The notes: generated by a model from the letters alone, not told the origin. A stretch of 59,201 bases of DNA from Deinococcus frigens DSM 12807 (GCF_000701425.1 NZ_JNIW01000023.1:1-59201), one strand, 5' to 3'; counted from the stretch's first letter, positions 18,405 through 29,263 are shown. Numbers and translations: made by a program.

Positions 18405-19478
18405 TCAGTCCTCCTCCCGGTCATCCGGGTCGTCGAAATCGTCCGAGTCATCGTCTTCATCATCGCCGTCGTCGCCCCAGTCCGGCACGTCCTCTTCCAC
18501 ACGGGTGCGGCGCAGGTCGTCGCGGGGGGCGCTCAGGCGCAGGTCACCGCCCGCCTCGCTGCCGCCCTCGCCGCCCAGACCACCATCGCTCAGGCCAGCC
18601 TGGGCGCGGGCCAGCACGGCAGGGTCAGCGGGTTCGGCGTCGTAACGCTCGGCCAGGTAGGCGGCCACCCACGCGCCGAAGTACCACAGCGCCAGCGCGG
18701 CGGGATAGCCCTGCGCGCCGTCCGGGGCAGGAACGTGGATGATCTCGTCGATGCGCGAGTCCAGAATTTCGCGGGCCAGCAGCAGCGCCGGATCGGTGTC
18801 GCCCAGGATCAGGGCCACCTTGGCGTCACCCTGCTCGTGGCGGGCGTCGAAAGCGCCGGCAGTCAGCGGCAACAGGTCGCCCAGCAGCGGCACGGCCAGC
18901 GTCTTGCCGGTGCGGGCCAGCAGGTGCTGCCAGGCGTGCGGCAAGGCGTCGGCGTCGGGGGCGGCCATGAGCAGCGGCGTGCGGCCCCATAGGCTCCAGG
19001 CCAGATCGCGGGCGGGGTTGCCGTCCTCAATGTTTGGGGCGCAGCGGGCGGCCAGCTCGGCCAGCTCGGCGTCGGCCTGCCGCGCTTCCTCGGCGTGGCC
19101 GCTGGCGTAGGCCACCGCCTGCGCGAAGTGGTAGGTGGACAGCGGGCCGCCCGGCACCAGCACGTCCAGGTCGTCGGGGCGGCCCCCGGTGCTAATGCGG
19201 CGCGCGGCGGCCCCGGCGACCTCGGCCAGATCGGCGTAATCCGTGGCGGCAGTTCCGGCGTCCGGGCTGCCCAGCACGAACTGGGTGCCGGAGCGGGTTA
19301 GGCTGGGCAGCGCCAGCGCCTGCAACAGGTGCGCGGCCAGCGTGCCCTCGCCCACGCCCACGAGGCCGTAGGGAGCCGCCTGGGGGGTCTGCGGTCCGTC
19401 GTAACTGCCGGGCAGGCGCGACAGCAAAGGCAGCAGGCCGCCGGACGGGGTACGGGATTCAGAGGTGGAGTCGGTCAT
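18405..19478 (-). CDS. SIS-domain sugar-phosphate isomerase-like protein with acidic tail
   Basis: About 357 residues resembling bifunctional phosphoglucose/phosphomannose isomerases: two SIS-like halves, with 'YGLVGVGEGTLAAHLLQAL' near 34-52, 'LDVLVPGGPLSTYHFAQAVAY', and C-terminal 'ILDSRIDEIIHVPAPDGAQG' and 'ALALWYFGAWVAAYLAERYDAEP', which match the PGI_C end. Some sugar-phosphate-binding serines seem to be replaced, so activity is uncertain. The last 28 residues are almost purely Asp and Glu ('DDGDDEDDDSDDFDDPDDRE'), a low-complexity acidic tail absent from standard PGI/PMI. ATG 19478 is chosen over 19562 because of the TACGCT box 6 nt upstream; the longer form adds repeated low-complexity residues. 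Confidence 0.75.
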   Translation of the reverse strand: MTDSTSESRTPSGGLLPLLSRLPGSYDGPQTPQAAPYGLVGVGEGTLAAHLLQALALPSLTRSGTQFVLGSPDAGTAATDYADLAEVAGAAARRISTGGRPDDLDVLVPGGPLSTYHFAQAVAYASGHAEEARQADAELAELAARCAPNIEDGNPARDLAWSLWGRTPLLMAAPDADALPHAWQHLLARTGKTLAVPLLGDLLPLTAGAFDARHEQGDAKVALILGDTDPALLLAREILDSRIDEIIHVPAPDGAQGYPAALALWYFGAWVAAYLAERYDAEPADPAVLARAQAGLSDGGLGGEGGSEAGGDLRLSAPRDDLRRTRVEEDVPDWGDDGDDEDDDSDDFDDPDDREED

Positions 19479-19482
19479 GCCC

Positions 19483-19512
19483 CCAGCGTACAGGCCAGCG
19501 TACAGACCAGCG
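19483..19512 (-). repeat. 12-bp tandem duplication carrying the SIS-gene -10 box
   Basis: CCAGCGTACAGG is repeated two and a half times on the plus strand. On the minus strand each unit holds TACGCT; the nearest (19485-19490) ends 6 nt before the ATG at 19478 and should serve as the leaderless -10 box. Confidence 0.55.
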
Positions 19513-19685
19513 CTCGGGCCTGACCGCCGCACGCCATCAAGGCGGCAAAAAACAGCCTCCACAACGCGCTCTACGGCTTCACGTCCGTTTAACCTTGCAT
19601 GCTAGACTTTTGCGCGTGTGTTTGCTGGACCCCTGCGCTGAACAACCCCGGGCCGCATCCGCTCAGGCCACCAAATCAGGCCACC

Positions 19686-19707
19686 AAAAAACCACCCCGC
19701 AGGGTGG
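19686..19707 (-). terminator. Terminator after tRNA-Arg
   Basis: On the minus strand CCACCC, TGCG, GGGTGG form a hairpin followed by six T residues, beginning 15 nt beyond the CCA end of the tRNA. Confidence 0.85.
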
Positions 19708-19721
19708 CGCGCTTCAAAAGA

Positions 19722-19798
<77 letters not shown>

Positions 19799-19843
19799 AT
19801 TCAGGGCCTGGGGTACGCTAGCACCAATAATTAAGGAGATCAA

Positions 19844-21820
19844 GTGAACCGAAAGAAAGTCACCAACGCCCTGCTGATCGTGCTGGCCCTGCTTCTGGTG
19901 GTCGGCATGGCTTACCAGTTCACCCCCAATATTGCCGGACTGTTCAACCGCAGTGGGGTGGACGGCACGCCTGCCCTGAAGGTCAACGGTCAGACCATCA
20001 CTGTGGAGGAACTGGAGCAGGCCCGCCGGGGGAACCCGGTCCTGAGCAGCACCGATACCGGCGTGCTGGGCGACGACTTCAAGACCTATGTGGTTGCCAA
20101 TCAGGTGCAGCAGGCCCTGGTCAAGGCAGATACCCAGGACATCAAGGTCAGCCGCGCGGACGTGAACGCCGAGGTAGACAAGGTTCGCGAACAGCGCGAC
20201 CTCAAAGACAACAAGGCTTGGACCGATTTTCTTCAGGGCATTGGGTTAACCGATGCCTCTGCCCGTGAGCAGATTCGCGCCAGTATTGCCATTCAGCGCA
20301 AGGCGGACGAGCTGAAAGCGGCCGCCCCCGCCCCCACCGACGCCGAGGCGCAACTGTATTACGACCTGAACCCTGAAGCCTTCCAGAGCGACGCCCGCAT
20401 TCAGGGCCGTCAGATCGTGGTGACCGACGAGGCTAAGGCCAGGGCGCTGCTGGCCCAGGCCAGGGGCGGCGCGGACTTCGCAGCCCTGGCCTCCGCGAAC
20501 AGCACCGAGAACAAGGACCGGGGCGGCGCGCTCGGCCCCATCGAGGACGGCTCGTCCCGCCCGGTGGCGCAGGTGGCCCTGCCCGCCGAGGTGGGCGCGG
20601 CGGCCTTTGCGCTCACGGGCGGCGGCCTGACCGACGTCATCGCCAGCGGCGGCAAGTTCTACATCGTCAAGGTAGAAAAGTTTCTGACCCCCGCTCCCAA
20701 ACCCTTTGAGGAAGCCAGAACCGACATCACGGCGGCCCTGAAGACCCAGAAGGAAAACGCGGCCATCGAACAGTGGCTGAGCGGGCTGGAAAAGGACGCC
20801 AAGATCGAATACACCGATCTCAACTGGAAGACCGAGAACCCCACCGTCGCCACCGTCGCGGGCAAGGACATTCCGTATTCAGAAGTGGTGGGAGCGGTGG
20901 TCAGCAACCAGCAGTTCGGCTCACTGCTTCAGCAGGTGCCGCCCGAGCAGGCAGGCGGTCTGGTCAACGGCATCCTCAAGCCGCAGGTGATGCAGGGCCT
21001 GATCCAGACCTACGCCGCGCCCGCGCTGGCCGAGAAGCTGGGGCTGGCCCTGACCGGCACCCGCCAGGACATCGCGCAGGGCCTGGCTGCCTACGGCGCG
21101 CGCGACGTGAAGGTCACCGACGCCGACCTGCAAGCCTTTTATGATCAGAACAAACAGCAGTTCGAGACCCCCGCCAGCGCCACCGTCAGCGAGGCCAGCT
21201 TCCGTGACCGCACCCAGGCGCTGGCCTTCCGCGCCGACTGGAAGGGCGAGGCCTTCACGGCGGCGGCGGGCAAGGCCGGGGCCACCGTCAGCGAGCGCGG
21301 CCCCGTGACGGCGGGCGACAGCAAACTGAGCGAGGAACTGAACGCCGCCGTCTTCAGCGCCAAGACCCTCAAGGACGCGGGCGAGGGCAGCCTGAGCGAC
21401 GTGATCAAGGTGGGCGAGCGCTACTCGGTGCTGTACGCCGCCGATCTGAAGCAGGCCGTGACCCAGCCACTGAGCGCGGTCAAGGCCCAGATCGAGCCGC
21501 AGGTGCTGGCGACCAAGAAGGGCGAGGCCGGACAGGCCTTTGTGACCAGGGAAGTCGCCACCCTGAAGCCCACCGACAACCTGGAAAAGGTGCTGGCCGC
21601 CCAGGCCAAGCGCGTGGCCGCCGCCGAACCCAAGCCGACGACGCCCGCCGCGCCGGACAGCGCCGCGCCCGGCACGCCGGATTCTGCCGCTCCTGCCGAG
21701 GCCGCGCCTGCGGATACTGCTCCCACCGAGACGACGCCTGCCCCCACGGATACCGTCCCCACGGACAGCACCACGCCTCCAGCCACCGACACGACGCCCG
21801 CGACTCCAGCCAGTCCCTGA
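19844..21820 (+). CDS. Membrane-anchored parvulin-type peptidyl-prolyl isomerase / SurA-PpiD-like chaperone
   Basis: The 658-residue protein starts with an uncleaved-looking anchor ('ALLIVLALLLVVGMAYQF', about residues 7-24), so its bulk lies in the periplasmic space. 'ALKVNGQTITVEELEQARRG' is a SurA_N-type chaperone segment. A parvulin domain follows near 185-285 ('ARIQGRQIVVTDEAKARALLAQARGG', 'FAALASANSTENKDRGGALG'). A second chaperone/parvulin-like half spans about 330-580. The last 60 residues are a Pro/Ala/Thr-rich, probably disordered tail. GTG start with AAGGAGAT upstream. It should help fold exported envelope proteins. It is a single-gene unit ending in a terminator at 21838-21870. 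Confidence 0.82.
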   Translation: MNRKKVTNALLIVLALLLVVGMAYQFTPNIAGLFNRSGVDGTPALKVNGQTITVEELEQARRGNPVLSSTDTGVLGDDFKTYVVANQVQQALVKADTQDIKVSRADVNAEVDKVREQRDLKDNKAWTDFLQGIGLTDASAREQIRASIAIQRKADELKAAAPAPTDAEAQLYYDLNPEAFQSDARIQGRQIVVTDEAKARALLAQARGGADFAALASANSTENKDRGGALGPIEDGSSRPVAQVALPAEVGAAAFALTGGGLTDVIASGGKFYIVKVEKFLTPAPKPFEEARTDITAALKTQKENAAIEQWLSGLEKDAKIEYTDLNWKTENPTVATVAGKDIPYSEVVGAVVSNQQFGSLLQQVPPEQAGGLVNGILKPQVMQGLIQTYAAPALAEKLGLALTGTRQDIAQGLAAYGARDVKVTDADLQAFYDQNKQQFETPASATVSEASFRDRTQALAFRADWKGEAFTAAAGKAGATVSERGPVTAGDSKLSEELNAAVFSAKTLKDAGEGSLSDVIKVGERYSVLYAADLKQAVTQPLSAVKAQIEPQVLATKKGEAGQAFVTREVATLKPTDNLEKVLAAQAKRVAAAEPKPTTPAAPDSAAPGTPDSAAPAEAAPADTAPTETTPAPTDTVPTDSTTPPATDTTPATPASP

Positions 21821-21837
21821 ACTCTCGCTTTCTCCGA

Positions 21838-21870
21838 ACAGGCAATCCCATTCAAGGGGTTGCCTGTTTT
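21838..21870 (+). terminator. Rho-independent terminator
   Basis: ACAGGCAA-T-CCC, ATTCAA, GGG-G-TTGCCTGT form a long stem with one mismatch, and a short T run follows on the plus strand. It ends the PPIase gene. Confidence 0.85.
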
Positions 21871-21950
21871 CTCGTGCCTTCTTTCCGGAGATGTCTCACG
21901 CTGTTCTGGGCCTTCCCCCCACCGCCGCAGAGCAGCCGCCCCCAGCCCGC

Positions 21951-21956
21951 TAGAAT
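21951..21956 (+). promoter_or_regulatory. -10 box for trpS
   Basis: TAGAAT ends 9 nt before the ATG at 21966; no ribosome site lies between. Confidence 0.45.
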
Positions 21957-21965
21957 GCCCCGGTT

Positions 21966-22964
<999 letters not shown>

Positions 22965-22974
22965 GGCCAGAGTC

Positions 22975-23715
22975 TTGACGGTCTCTATCGCCACTTCTTC
23001 TGGCGGCTTCGTGGTGGAGCTGCCCGCGTTCAGCGGCACGCTGGCCGAACTCGCTTCCGCTTTAAGGACCGGGCGGATTCAGCCGCCCGAGGTGGGCCTG
23101 CTGACGCTGACGCGCGGCGTGCTGGCCTGGGTGCAGGAGTTGACGGGCGGCAGCTTTGCCCAGGCGCACCCGGACCTGCTGCCTACCCTGGCCACCGTGA
23201 TCGCCCTGAAAGCCCGGTTGCTGCTGCCCCAGCCGGAGCCGGAAGCGTGGCACGAGGACGCCCCCGACGAGGCCCTTGAGGACCTGCTGGAAGGCGTGGA
23301 GGCGCTGGCCGAACTGGACACGCTGGTGGGCTTCTTGATGGCCCGCCGCCGCGAACGCGAGGGCCTGATCCCGGCGCGGCCCGTCACGCTAGACCTGCCG
23401 CGCCGCGAGCGCCCGCGCAATCCGGCGAGCAGTCTGGCAAAACTGGTGCGCGCCGCGCGGAACGCCGTGCGGCAGGTGGACACGCCGCTGCTGTCGCGCG
23501 ACCGCCTGACCCTGGCCGACGCGCTGCGCGCCCTGCGGGCCTTCGGCAGCCGCCTGCGCCACTTCACCTTCCGGGGTCTGCCCGCGCAGGACTGGAACGA
23601 GCGGGCGACCTATTTCGCCGCCCTGCTGGAGGGCGTTAAGGAGGGAGAATTCACCGTGGAACAGGCCGAGGCGTACGGGGATATTTCGGTGCAGTCACAT
23701 CTGGTGGAGGGCTGA
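22975..23715 (+). CDS. scpA: Segregation and condensation protein A
   Basis: The 246-residue protein is the kleisin that bridges the SMC ATPase heads and recruits ScpB for chromosome compaction. The N-terminal pattern 'LPAFSGTLAELASALRTGRI' near 13-32 corresponds to 'FEGPLDLLLxLI', followed by 'ALKARLLLPQPEPEAW'; the C-terminal winged helix includes 'FRGLPAQDWNERATYFAALLEGVKEGEF'. The TTG start at 22975 has GAGG upstream; a GTG at 23011 is an alternative that would remove 12 residues. It is 10 nt after trpS and likely co-transcribed. scpB is not in the window. Confidence 0.88.
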   Translation: MTVSIATSSGGFVVELPAFSGTLAELASALRTGRIQPPEVGLLTLTRGVLAWVQELTGGSFAQAHPDLLPTLATVIALKARLLLPQPEPEAWHEDAPDEALEDLLEGVEALAELDTLVGFLMARRREREGLIPARPVTLDLPRRERPRNPASSLAKLVRAARNAVRQVDTPLLSRDRLTLADALRALRAFGSRLRHFTFRGLPAQDWNERATYFAALLEGVKEGEFTVEQAEAYGDISVQSHLVEG

Positions 23716-23840
23716 ACGCTGAACAAGGTGCCTGGCCTGTGCCCTCGCCGTCCGTGGGCGACTGGTCCAGCCGTGGAGCCGAGGGCCGGGGCGAGGGGCA
23801 GTTCAGCAATGAACCCGCCCAGTAAAATCCACCCTCACCC

Positions 23841-24521
23841 TCAGATTGCCGTCGTCTCGCCCGGCTCCAGAATCCGCACGTCCACGCCCTGCGCCTCGCC
23901 GTCGCGCTTGAAGACCTGGGGATCGCCGGTCAGCGGGGGAAAGGTGCCGAAGTGCATGGGAATGGCAACCCTGGGGCGCAGCAGTTCCAGCGTGCGGGCG
24001 GCCTCCTGCGGCCCCATCGTGAAATGATCGCCTACCGGCAGGATCGCGGCGTCCAGACCCCGGTCCCCGATCAGACGCATATCGGAAAACAGGCAGGTGT
24101 CCCCGGCGAAATAGACCCGCTGGCCCCCCAGCTCGATCACCAGACCCGTGGGCATGCCGCCGTAGGTGCCGTCGGGAAACGAGCTGCTGTGCCAGGCGGG
24201 GGTCAGGGTCAGCGTTCCCCACTCCGGCGCATAGGTGCCGCCGATGTTCAGGGCCACCGCGTTGGCCGCGCCGTGTTTCTGGGCGTAGCCCCCGATCTCG
24301 GCGGTGGCGATGATGGGGGTGCCCGCCTTCCCAAAGGCCAGCGCGTCGCCCCAGTGATCGCCGTGCGCGTGGCTGACCAGCACGGCGCTGAGTTTCCAGG
24401 TCAGGGCCTCCTCCAGCGTGACTGGAGACCTGGGATTACCGGTGATAAAGGGATCGATCAGCAGGCGGTGCTCGCCGCTCTGGAGCAAAAAGGTGCTGTG
24501 GCCGAGGAAACGGATGTTCAT
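23841..24521 (-). CDS. UPF0173 metallo-beta-lactamase-fold hydrolase
   Basis: The 226-residue protein has 'MNIRFLGHSTFLLQSGEHRLLIDPF' features and the zinc-binding motif 'LVSHAHGDHWGDALAFGK' (HxHxDH) near residues 51-68, then 'PAWHSSS', 'VYFAGDTCLFSDM' (the D ligand) and 'PMHFGTFP'. This is the signature of UPF0173, metal-dependent hydrolases of unknown substrate related to UlaG. ATG 24521 has GGAGG 7 nt upstream and gives the canonical N-terminus; extension to 24656 is not credible. It is divergent from cdaA. Confidence 0.92.
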   Translation of the reverse strand: MNIRFLGHSTFLLQSGEHRLLIDPFITGNPRSPVTLEEALTWKLSAVLVSHAHGDHWGDALAFGKAGTPIIATAEIGGYAQKHGAANAVALNIGGTYAPEWGTLTLTPAWHSSSFPDGTYGGMPTGLVIELGGQRVYFAGDTCLFSDMRLIGDRGLDAAILPVGDHFTMGPQEAARTLELLRPRVAIPMHFGTFPPLTGDPQVFKRDGEAQGVDVRILEPGETTAI

Positions 24522-24571
24522 GGGTGGTCCTCCAGGAAAGGCTTCAGAGACAGCGAAACGCGGACAGACCG

Positions 24572-24577
24572 TATAGT
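24572..24577 (+). promoter_or_regulatory. -10 box for cdaA
   Basis: TATAGT in the 127-nt divergent region, 71 nt before the cdaA ATG. A weak GAGACA -35 lies 19 bp upstream. The box is partly symmetric (TACTAT on the other strand) and might serve the UPF0173 gene as well. Confidence 0.35.
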
Positions 24578-24648
24578 AAGCGCGCAACCCGTATGCCCTG
24601 CCGCCCTCCTGCCCGCCGCATTTTTTCAAGGAGTCCTCCGTTCCTCTG

Positions 24649-25559
<911 letters not shown>

Positions 25560-25563
<4 letters not shown>

Positions 25564-26552
25564 GCGCGGGCGATTCCGGCTCGCCCTTGCAGGAGCCGCC
25601 CGCGTGGCGGCGCTGGCTGGAGCCGCGCTACGTCTGGGGGCGCAGCACGCACAACCTGGGACCAAAACTGCTGGCGGTGGCGGTGGCCGTGACGCTGTGG
25701 TTCGTGGCCACCGCCGAGCGCCGGGCCAATGTGGAGCAGGGCTACGACGTGCCGGTCACCGTGCGCGACACCACCGGCGGGCGCGGCGAGGGCACCCGCG
25801 CCACCAGTGACCTGAACCCGGCCACGGTGCGCGTGACCCTGTCCGGGCGGCCCGAACGCCTGCGCGAACTGCGCGCCGGAAACATTGAGGCCATCGTGGA
25901 CGTGACCGGCGCGCCCGAGGGCAGCTTCACCCGGCCCGTCACTGTGGCCGCGCCGAACGGCACCACGGTCAGCCGCAAGTCGCCGGACACCGTGCAGGGC
26001 TTCGTGGACACCCAGTTGACCCGCACGCTGCCGGTGATCCTCAGCGTGGTCACGCCGCCGGAGGCCAGCCTGCCGCGCTACACGGTCACGCCCGCAGAGG
26101 CCCGCGTGGCCGGCCCCGGACGGGTGATCGTCAGGGTGTCGAAACTGGTGACCAGCCCCGAAAGTCTGGGGGCCGCCTCTGAGCGGGAGGTGCCGCTGAT
26201 CGCGCTGGACGAGGACGGCAAACCCATCGACGGCGTGGTGTCCAACCCGGCCACGGTCACGGTGCGCCGCCTGGACACCGGGGAACTGCCGATCAAGACC
26301 CTGCCCGTGACCCTGAACGCTCCCCCCGCCAACCTGAGGGTCACGGCCCGCAGCATCCAGCCCAGCACGGTCCGGGTGGTGGCCGCCCCCGATCTGCTGG
26401 CCCGCCTGCGCGAGATCAGCGGCACGGTGGACTACCGCTCCGGCAGCTACAGCGCTCCGGTGCGGCTGGACCTTCCGGCAGGCGCGCAGGCGCTGGAAAA
26501 TGTCACGGTCAGCCTGAGTGTGGAGACCGAGTTTCCGGTCAACACGCCCTGA
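25560..26552 (+). CDS. cdaR: YbbR-domain regulator of CdaA
   Basis: The 330-residue protein has an N-terminal anchor ('LGPKLLAVAVAVTLWFVATA', about residues 36-55) and three or so YbbR repeats outside the membrane, marked by patterns like 'VTVRDTTGG', 'ATVRVTLSGRPERLRELRA' and 'LPVILSVVTPPEASLPRYTV'. In firmicutes CdaR binds CdaA and tunes c-di-AMP synthesis (family knowledge). The GTG overlaps the cdaA stop, so the two are coupled. The third typical neighbour, glmM, is absent; yqeK follows instead after 180 nt. Confidence 0.88.
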
Positions 26553-26707
26553 GCCGACCGGGTTCCGAGCACTTTTGGGGCACGGTGCATTGCCAAAATG
26601 CTCCAACCACAGAACTTCCGGCAGCGAAAACGATTTTGTGAGCTGAGGATGAGTCTGGAACTGATTCCAACTGTTGCCCAGATCAACTCAGTGTCAGCGG
26701 GGGGGCG

Positions 26708-26713
26708 TATAGT
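26708..26713 (+). promoter_or_regulatory. -10 box upstream of yqeK
   Basis: TATAGT ends 6 nt before an ATG at 26720 that opens a 10-codon frame, and 19 nt before the ATG at 26733. It probably drives yqeK-LCP-rsfS. Confidence 0.45.
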
Positions 26714-26719
26714 GAACCA

Positions 26720-26752
26720 ATGATGTGGAGGAATGGCCACATGGCCCGGTGA
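26720..26752 (+). CDS. Possible leaderless 10-codon upstream ORF
   Basis: MMWRNGHMAR then TGA. The ATG is 6 nt after TATAGT, the spacing of leaderless starts here. It overlaps the annotated yqeK start in another frame and stops 6 nt before an in-frame yqeK GTG at 26759. Termination-reinitiation is possible; no direct evidence of expression. Confidence 0.3.
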   Translation: MMWRNGHMAR

Positions 26753-27389
26753 TCGTCCAGTGATTGCTCACGTACCGACGCTGCACAGCCAGACCCGCGC
26801 CTGGACTGGCTGGGAGGAGCGTGTGCGGCTGATGGTCCGGCCCCGGCGTTTCGAGCATGTGGTGCGGGTGGCTGAACTGGCCGCGCAGATCGCGGCGGCC
26901 AACCGGCTGGACGTGGCGCGCGCCTACGCGGCGGGCATCCTGCACGACATCGCCCGTGACCTGCCGGACCCCGAGCTGCTGCGCCTCGCGCCGCCGGAAT
27001 GCGAGATCGACGGGCTGCACCCGCTGGCGCTGCATGGCCGCGCCGGGCGCACGCTGCTGGAGCGCTGGGGCTACGCCGATTCGGTGGTACTGGAAGCTGT
27101 CGAGGACCACACCACCGGCCCGCGCGGCGGCAATTGCGTCGCCAAGTGCGTGTACATCGCCGACGTGTCCGAACCCGGACGGGGGGTCAATGCCGATATC
27201 CGTGAACTGGCCCTGCAAGACCTGAACGCGGCGCTGGAACAGGCCATTCTTTCCAAGGTCACTTACCTCCAGGGCAAGGGCATCACGGTGCACCCGCGCA
27301 CGCTGCGCTCCTATCACGCGCTGCCGTGCTGCGCCCAGATCACGGCCAATCCGGTGCCGCAGCCCGTGTCCACCCCTGCCTTTCAGTGA
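26733..27389 (+). CDS. yqeK: HD-domain nucleotidase YqeK (symmetrical Ap4A hydrolase type)
   Basis: The 218-residue protein has the HD pattern 'RFEHVVRVAELAAQIAAANR' (first His, near 40), 'AGILHDIARDLP' (HD, near 70) and 'LHPLALHGRAGRTLLE', then 'LEAVEDHTTG' and 'VYIADVSEPGR', which are the YqeK landmarks. Family members split Ap4A into two ADP. ATG 26733 has a GGAGG only 1-2 nt upstream, too close to help; GTG 26759 is an alternative start 26 nt downstream. The stop overlaps the LCP start (GTGA). The order yqeK-LCP-rsfS is common in Deinococcus-Thermus. Confidence 0.88.
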   Translation: MATWPGDRPVIAHVPTLHSQTRAWTGWEERVRLMVRPRRFEHVVRVAELAAQIAAANRLDVARAYAAGILHDIARDLPDPELLRLAPPECEIDGLHPLALHGRAGRTLLERWGYADSVVLEAVEDHTTGPRGGNCVAKCVYIADVSEPGRGVNADIRELALQDLNAALEQAILSKVTYLQGKGITVHPRTLRSYHALPCCAQITANPVPQPVSTPAFQ

Positions 27390-28696
27390 ACGTTCCCTCT
27401 GACTCCACTGCGCCTCACCGCACGCTGGCCCGGCTGCGCGCCCTGCAAGCTTTCGGCCTGAGTCTGGCCGCGCTGACGCTGGGCGGCCTGGCGCTGCTCC
27501 AGGGCGCGGGCAGCGCCTCCAGAGTGGCGCTGAGTGCCGGAGCCGCGCCGCAGTTCACGGTGCTGCTGGCCGGGCGCGACATCGTGTACTGCTATTACCA
27601 TCAGCCCTGCAAGGACCAGGACAACCCGGTGGGCGCGCTGGAGCCGCCCAACACCGACACCCTGATGCTGGTCAAGGTGGACGGCTCGCGCGTGCGGGTG
27701 CTGAATATTCCGCGCGACACCAATGTGGGCCCCTTTGATCCCCAGGAGCGCCCCAGCGTCCAGAAGGTCAACAGCCGCTATGGTTCGGGCGGCCCGGAAG
27801 CCCTGACCCGCGCGGTGGAAACGGTGGTGGGCGAGCGGGTGGATTCCTACGTTGTCCTGCGTACCGACTACGCCGAGCGGGTGATTGACGCGCTGGGCGG
27901 CCTGGACGTGACCGTGCCGGAGGGCGGCGTCGAATGGGTGGACAACGCCGCCGGGGTCAACCTCAAGCTGGACGCCGGGCCACACCATCTGGACGGCAAG
28001 GCGGCGGTGCTGTACCTGCGCGTGCGCAAGGGCTTCGGGGACGATTACGGGCGCATTGACCACCAGAAGCAGGCGCTGGCGCAACTGGCGGCCAAACTGC
28101 GCAGCCCGCGTGGACTGGCGGCGCTGCCCACCATCCTGGGCGGCGTCGGCAACGGGGTGGAAACCAACGCCGATCCCGAGCTGCTCACGGCGCTCAGGCC
28201 GTATCTGTCCAATCTCAAGCTCAGTTTCGCCACGCTGCCCACCGACACCATTCGCGGCAGCTTCAACCTGGCGGTCAACCGCGAGGGGCTTGAGAAACTG
28301 TGGGGGGACCAGCCCGTGCCCGCCTCACCCACCCCCAACGTGAAGGTCAGCGTGGTGGACGCCAGCGGCGCGGCGCTGGGCGGGGCCGTGGAGCGCGCCC
28401 TGAAGACCCTGGGTTACGCCCGGGTGGGGGTCCGCGTGGCCCCCGAGAGCCGCGAGGCCAGTCAGGTCTTTACCGATCAGGACGTCGCCGACGCAAACGC
28501 GCTGGCCGATCTGCTGGGCCTGCCGCGCCTCCAGGGTGAGCGTTTCCCAGTCGAGGCGGGCGAGGTGGGTATTCTGTTGGGTGTGGACGCCCGCGCACAC
28601 CTCGCGGCCCTTTTCCCCTATGCCCAGTTGACGGCACCGCCCCGCGCGACGCCAGGTGCTACCCCCCCACGGAGACCCCATGACCCTGAACACTGA
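27386..28696 (+). CDS. LytR-CpsA-Psr (LCP) family glycopolymer transferase
   Basis: About 436 residues. A single N-terminal anchor ('LQAFGLSLAALTLGGLALLQ') is followed by an extracytoplasmic LCP domain with 'PNTDTLMLVKVDG', 'VRVLNIPRDTNVG' (the conserved PRD arginine), 'VDSYVVLRTDYAERVIDALGG' features and 'LYLRVRKGFGDDYGRIDHQKQ' (the R-x-D-x-R-x-Q phosphate-binding block). LCP enzymes attach glycopolymers to peptidoglycan. The C-terminal third has an LytR_C-like domain ('VKVSVVDASGAALGG', near 330-400). The GTG at 27386 overlaps the yqeK stop; the C-terminus overlaps rsfS by 17 nt. Confidence 0.88.
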   Translation: MNVPSDSTAPHRTLARLRALQAFGLSLAALTLGGLALLQGAGSASRVALSAGAAPQFTVLLAGRDIVYCYYHQPCKDQDNPVGALEPPNTDTLMLVKVDGSRVRVLNIPRDTNVGPFDPQERPSVQKVNSRYGSGGPEALTRAVETVVGERVDSYVVLRTDYAERVIDALGGLDVTVPEGGVEWVDNAAGVNLKLDAGPHHLDGKAAVLYLRVRKGFGDDYGRIDHQKQALAQLAAKLRSPRGLAALPTILGGVGNGVETNADPELLTALRPYLSNLKLSFATLPTDTIRGSFNLAVNREGLEKLWGDQPVPASPTPNVKVSVVDASGAALGGAVERALKTLGYARVGVRVAPESREASQVFTDQDVADANALADLLGLPRLQGERFPVEAGEVGILLGVDARAHLAALFPYAQLTAPPRATPGATPPRRPHDPEH

Positions 28697-29072
28697 ACAG
28701 ACCGCCAGAAAGCCCTCCCCCCGCGAAATGGACCAGCGCCAACTGCGGGCCATTGTGGACGCCGCCCGCGAACGCCGCGCCGAGGACGTGCGCGTGCTGG
28801 ACCTGTCGGACGTGAGCAGCACGCTGGAATACTTCGTGATCTGCACCGCCACCGCCGGGTTGCAGCTCAACGCCGTGCAGGAAAACATCCGCATTAAGGC
28901 GATGGAGGCCGGACTGCCGCGCCCCAGCGTCGAGGGTCCCAGCGAGCGCTGGCTGCTGCTGTCGTTCAGCGGCAGCGTCATCGTGCATATCATGACCAAG
29001 GAAGCCCGCGAGTATTATGACCTTGAAGGGCTGTGGAGCGACGCCCGCGCGCTGGAATTCCCGGAGGAGTAA
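28680..29072 (+). CDS. rsfS: Ribosomal silencing factor RsfS
   Basis: The 130-residue protein binds ribosomal protein uL14 and keeps subunits apart when nutrients are low. Family marks are 'VRVLDLSDVSSTLEYFVICTA' features near 38-58, 'RWLLLSFSGSVIVHIMTKEAR' features near 90-110 and 'YYDLEGLWSDA' near 113-123. ATG 28680 has GGAG 5 nt upstream; an in-frame ATG at 28656 would overlap the LCP gene further and lacks a site. Length is typical. Confidence 0.93.
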   Translation: MTLNTEQTARKPSPREMDQRQLRAIVDAARERRAEDVRVLDLSDVSSTLEYFVICTATAGLQLNAVQENIRIKAMEAGLPRPSVEGPSERWLLLSFSGSVIVHIMTKEAREYYDLEGLWSDARALEFPEE

Positions 29073-29263
29073 CGTTCAGTTCGGACGCGGCAGACAGGGG
29101 CGGGCCGGGTGGCCTGCCTCTTTTGTTGGGATTGGCATGGAGGGGACGCCGGACGGCCTGCTGACGGTGGTGATCTGCCCGGCGGCCCCCCACCCCGCCA
29201 CCCTTGCGCCGGGAGAGGGAGCAGGCAGGGCATCCTGCTAAAATCGAGTTGCCCCGCCGACAA

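Noticed and set aside
22975..23715. Minus-strand 162-codon frame opposite scpA as a gene
   Set aside because: Ser/Arg-rich shadow translation without signals; scpA has the right neighbours and motifs.
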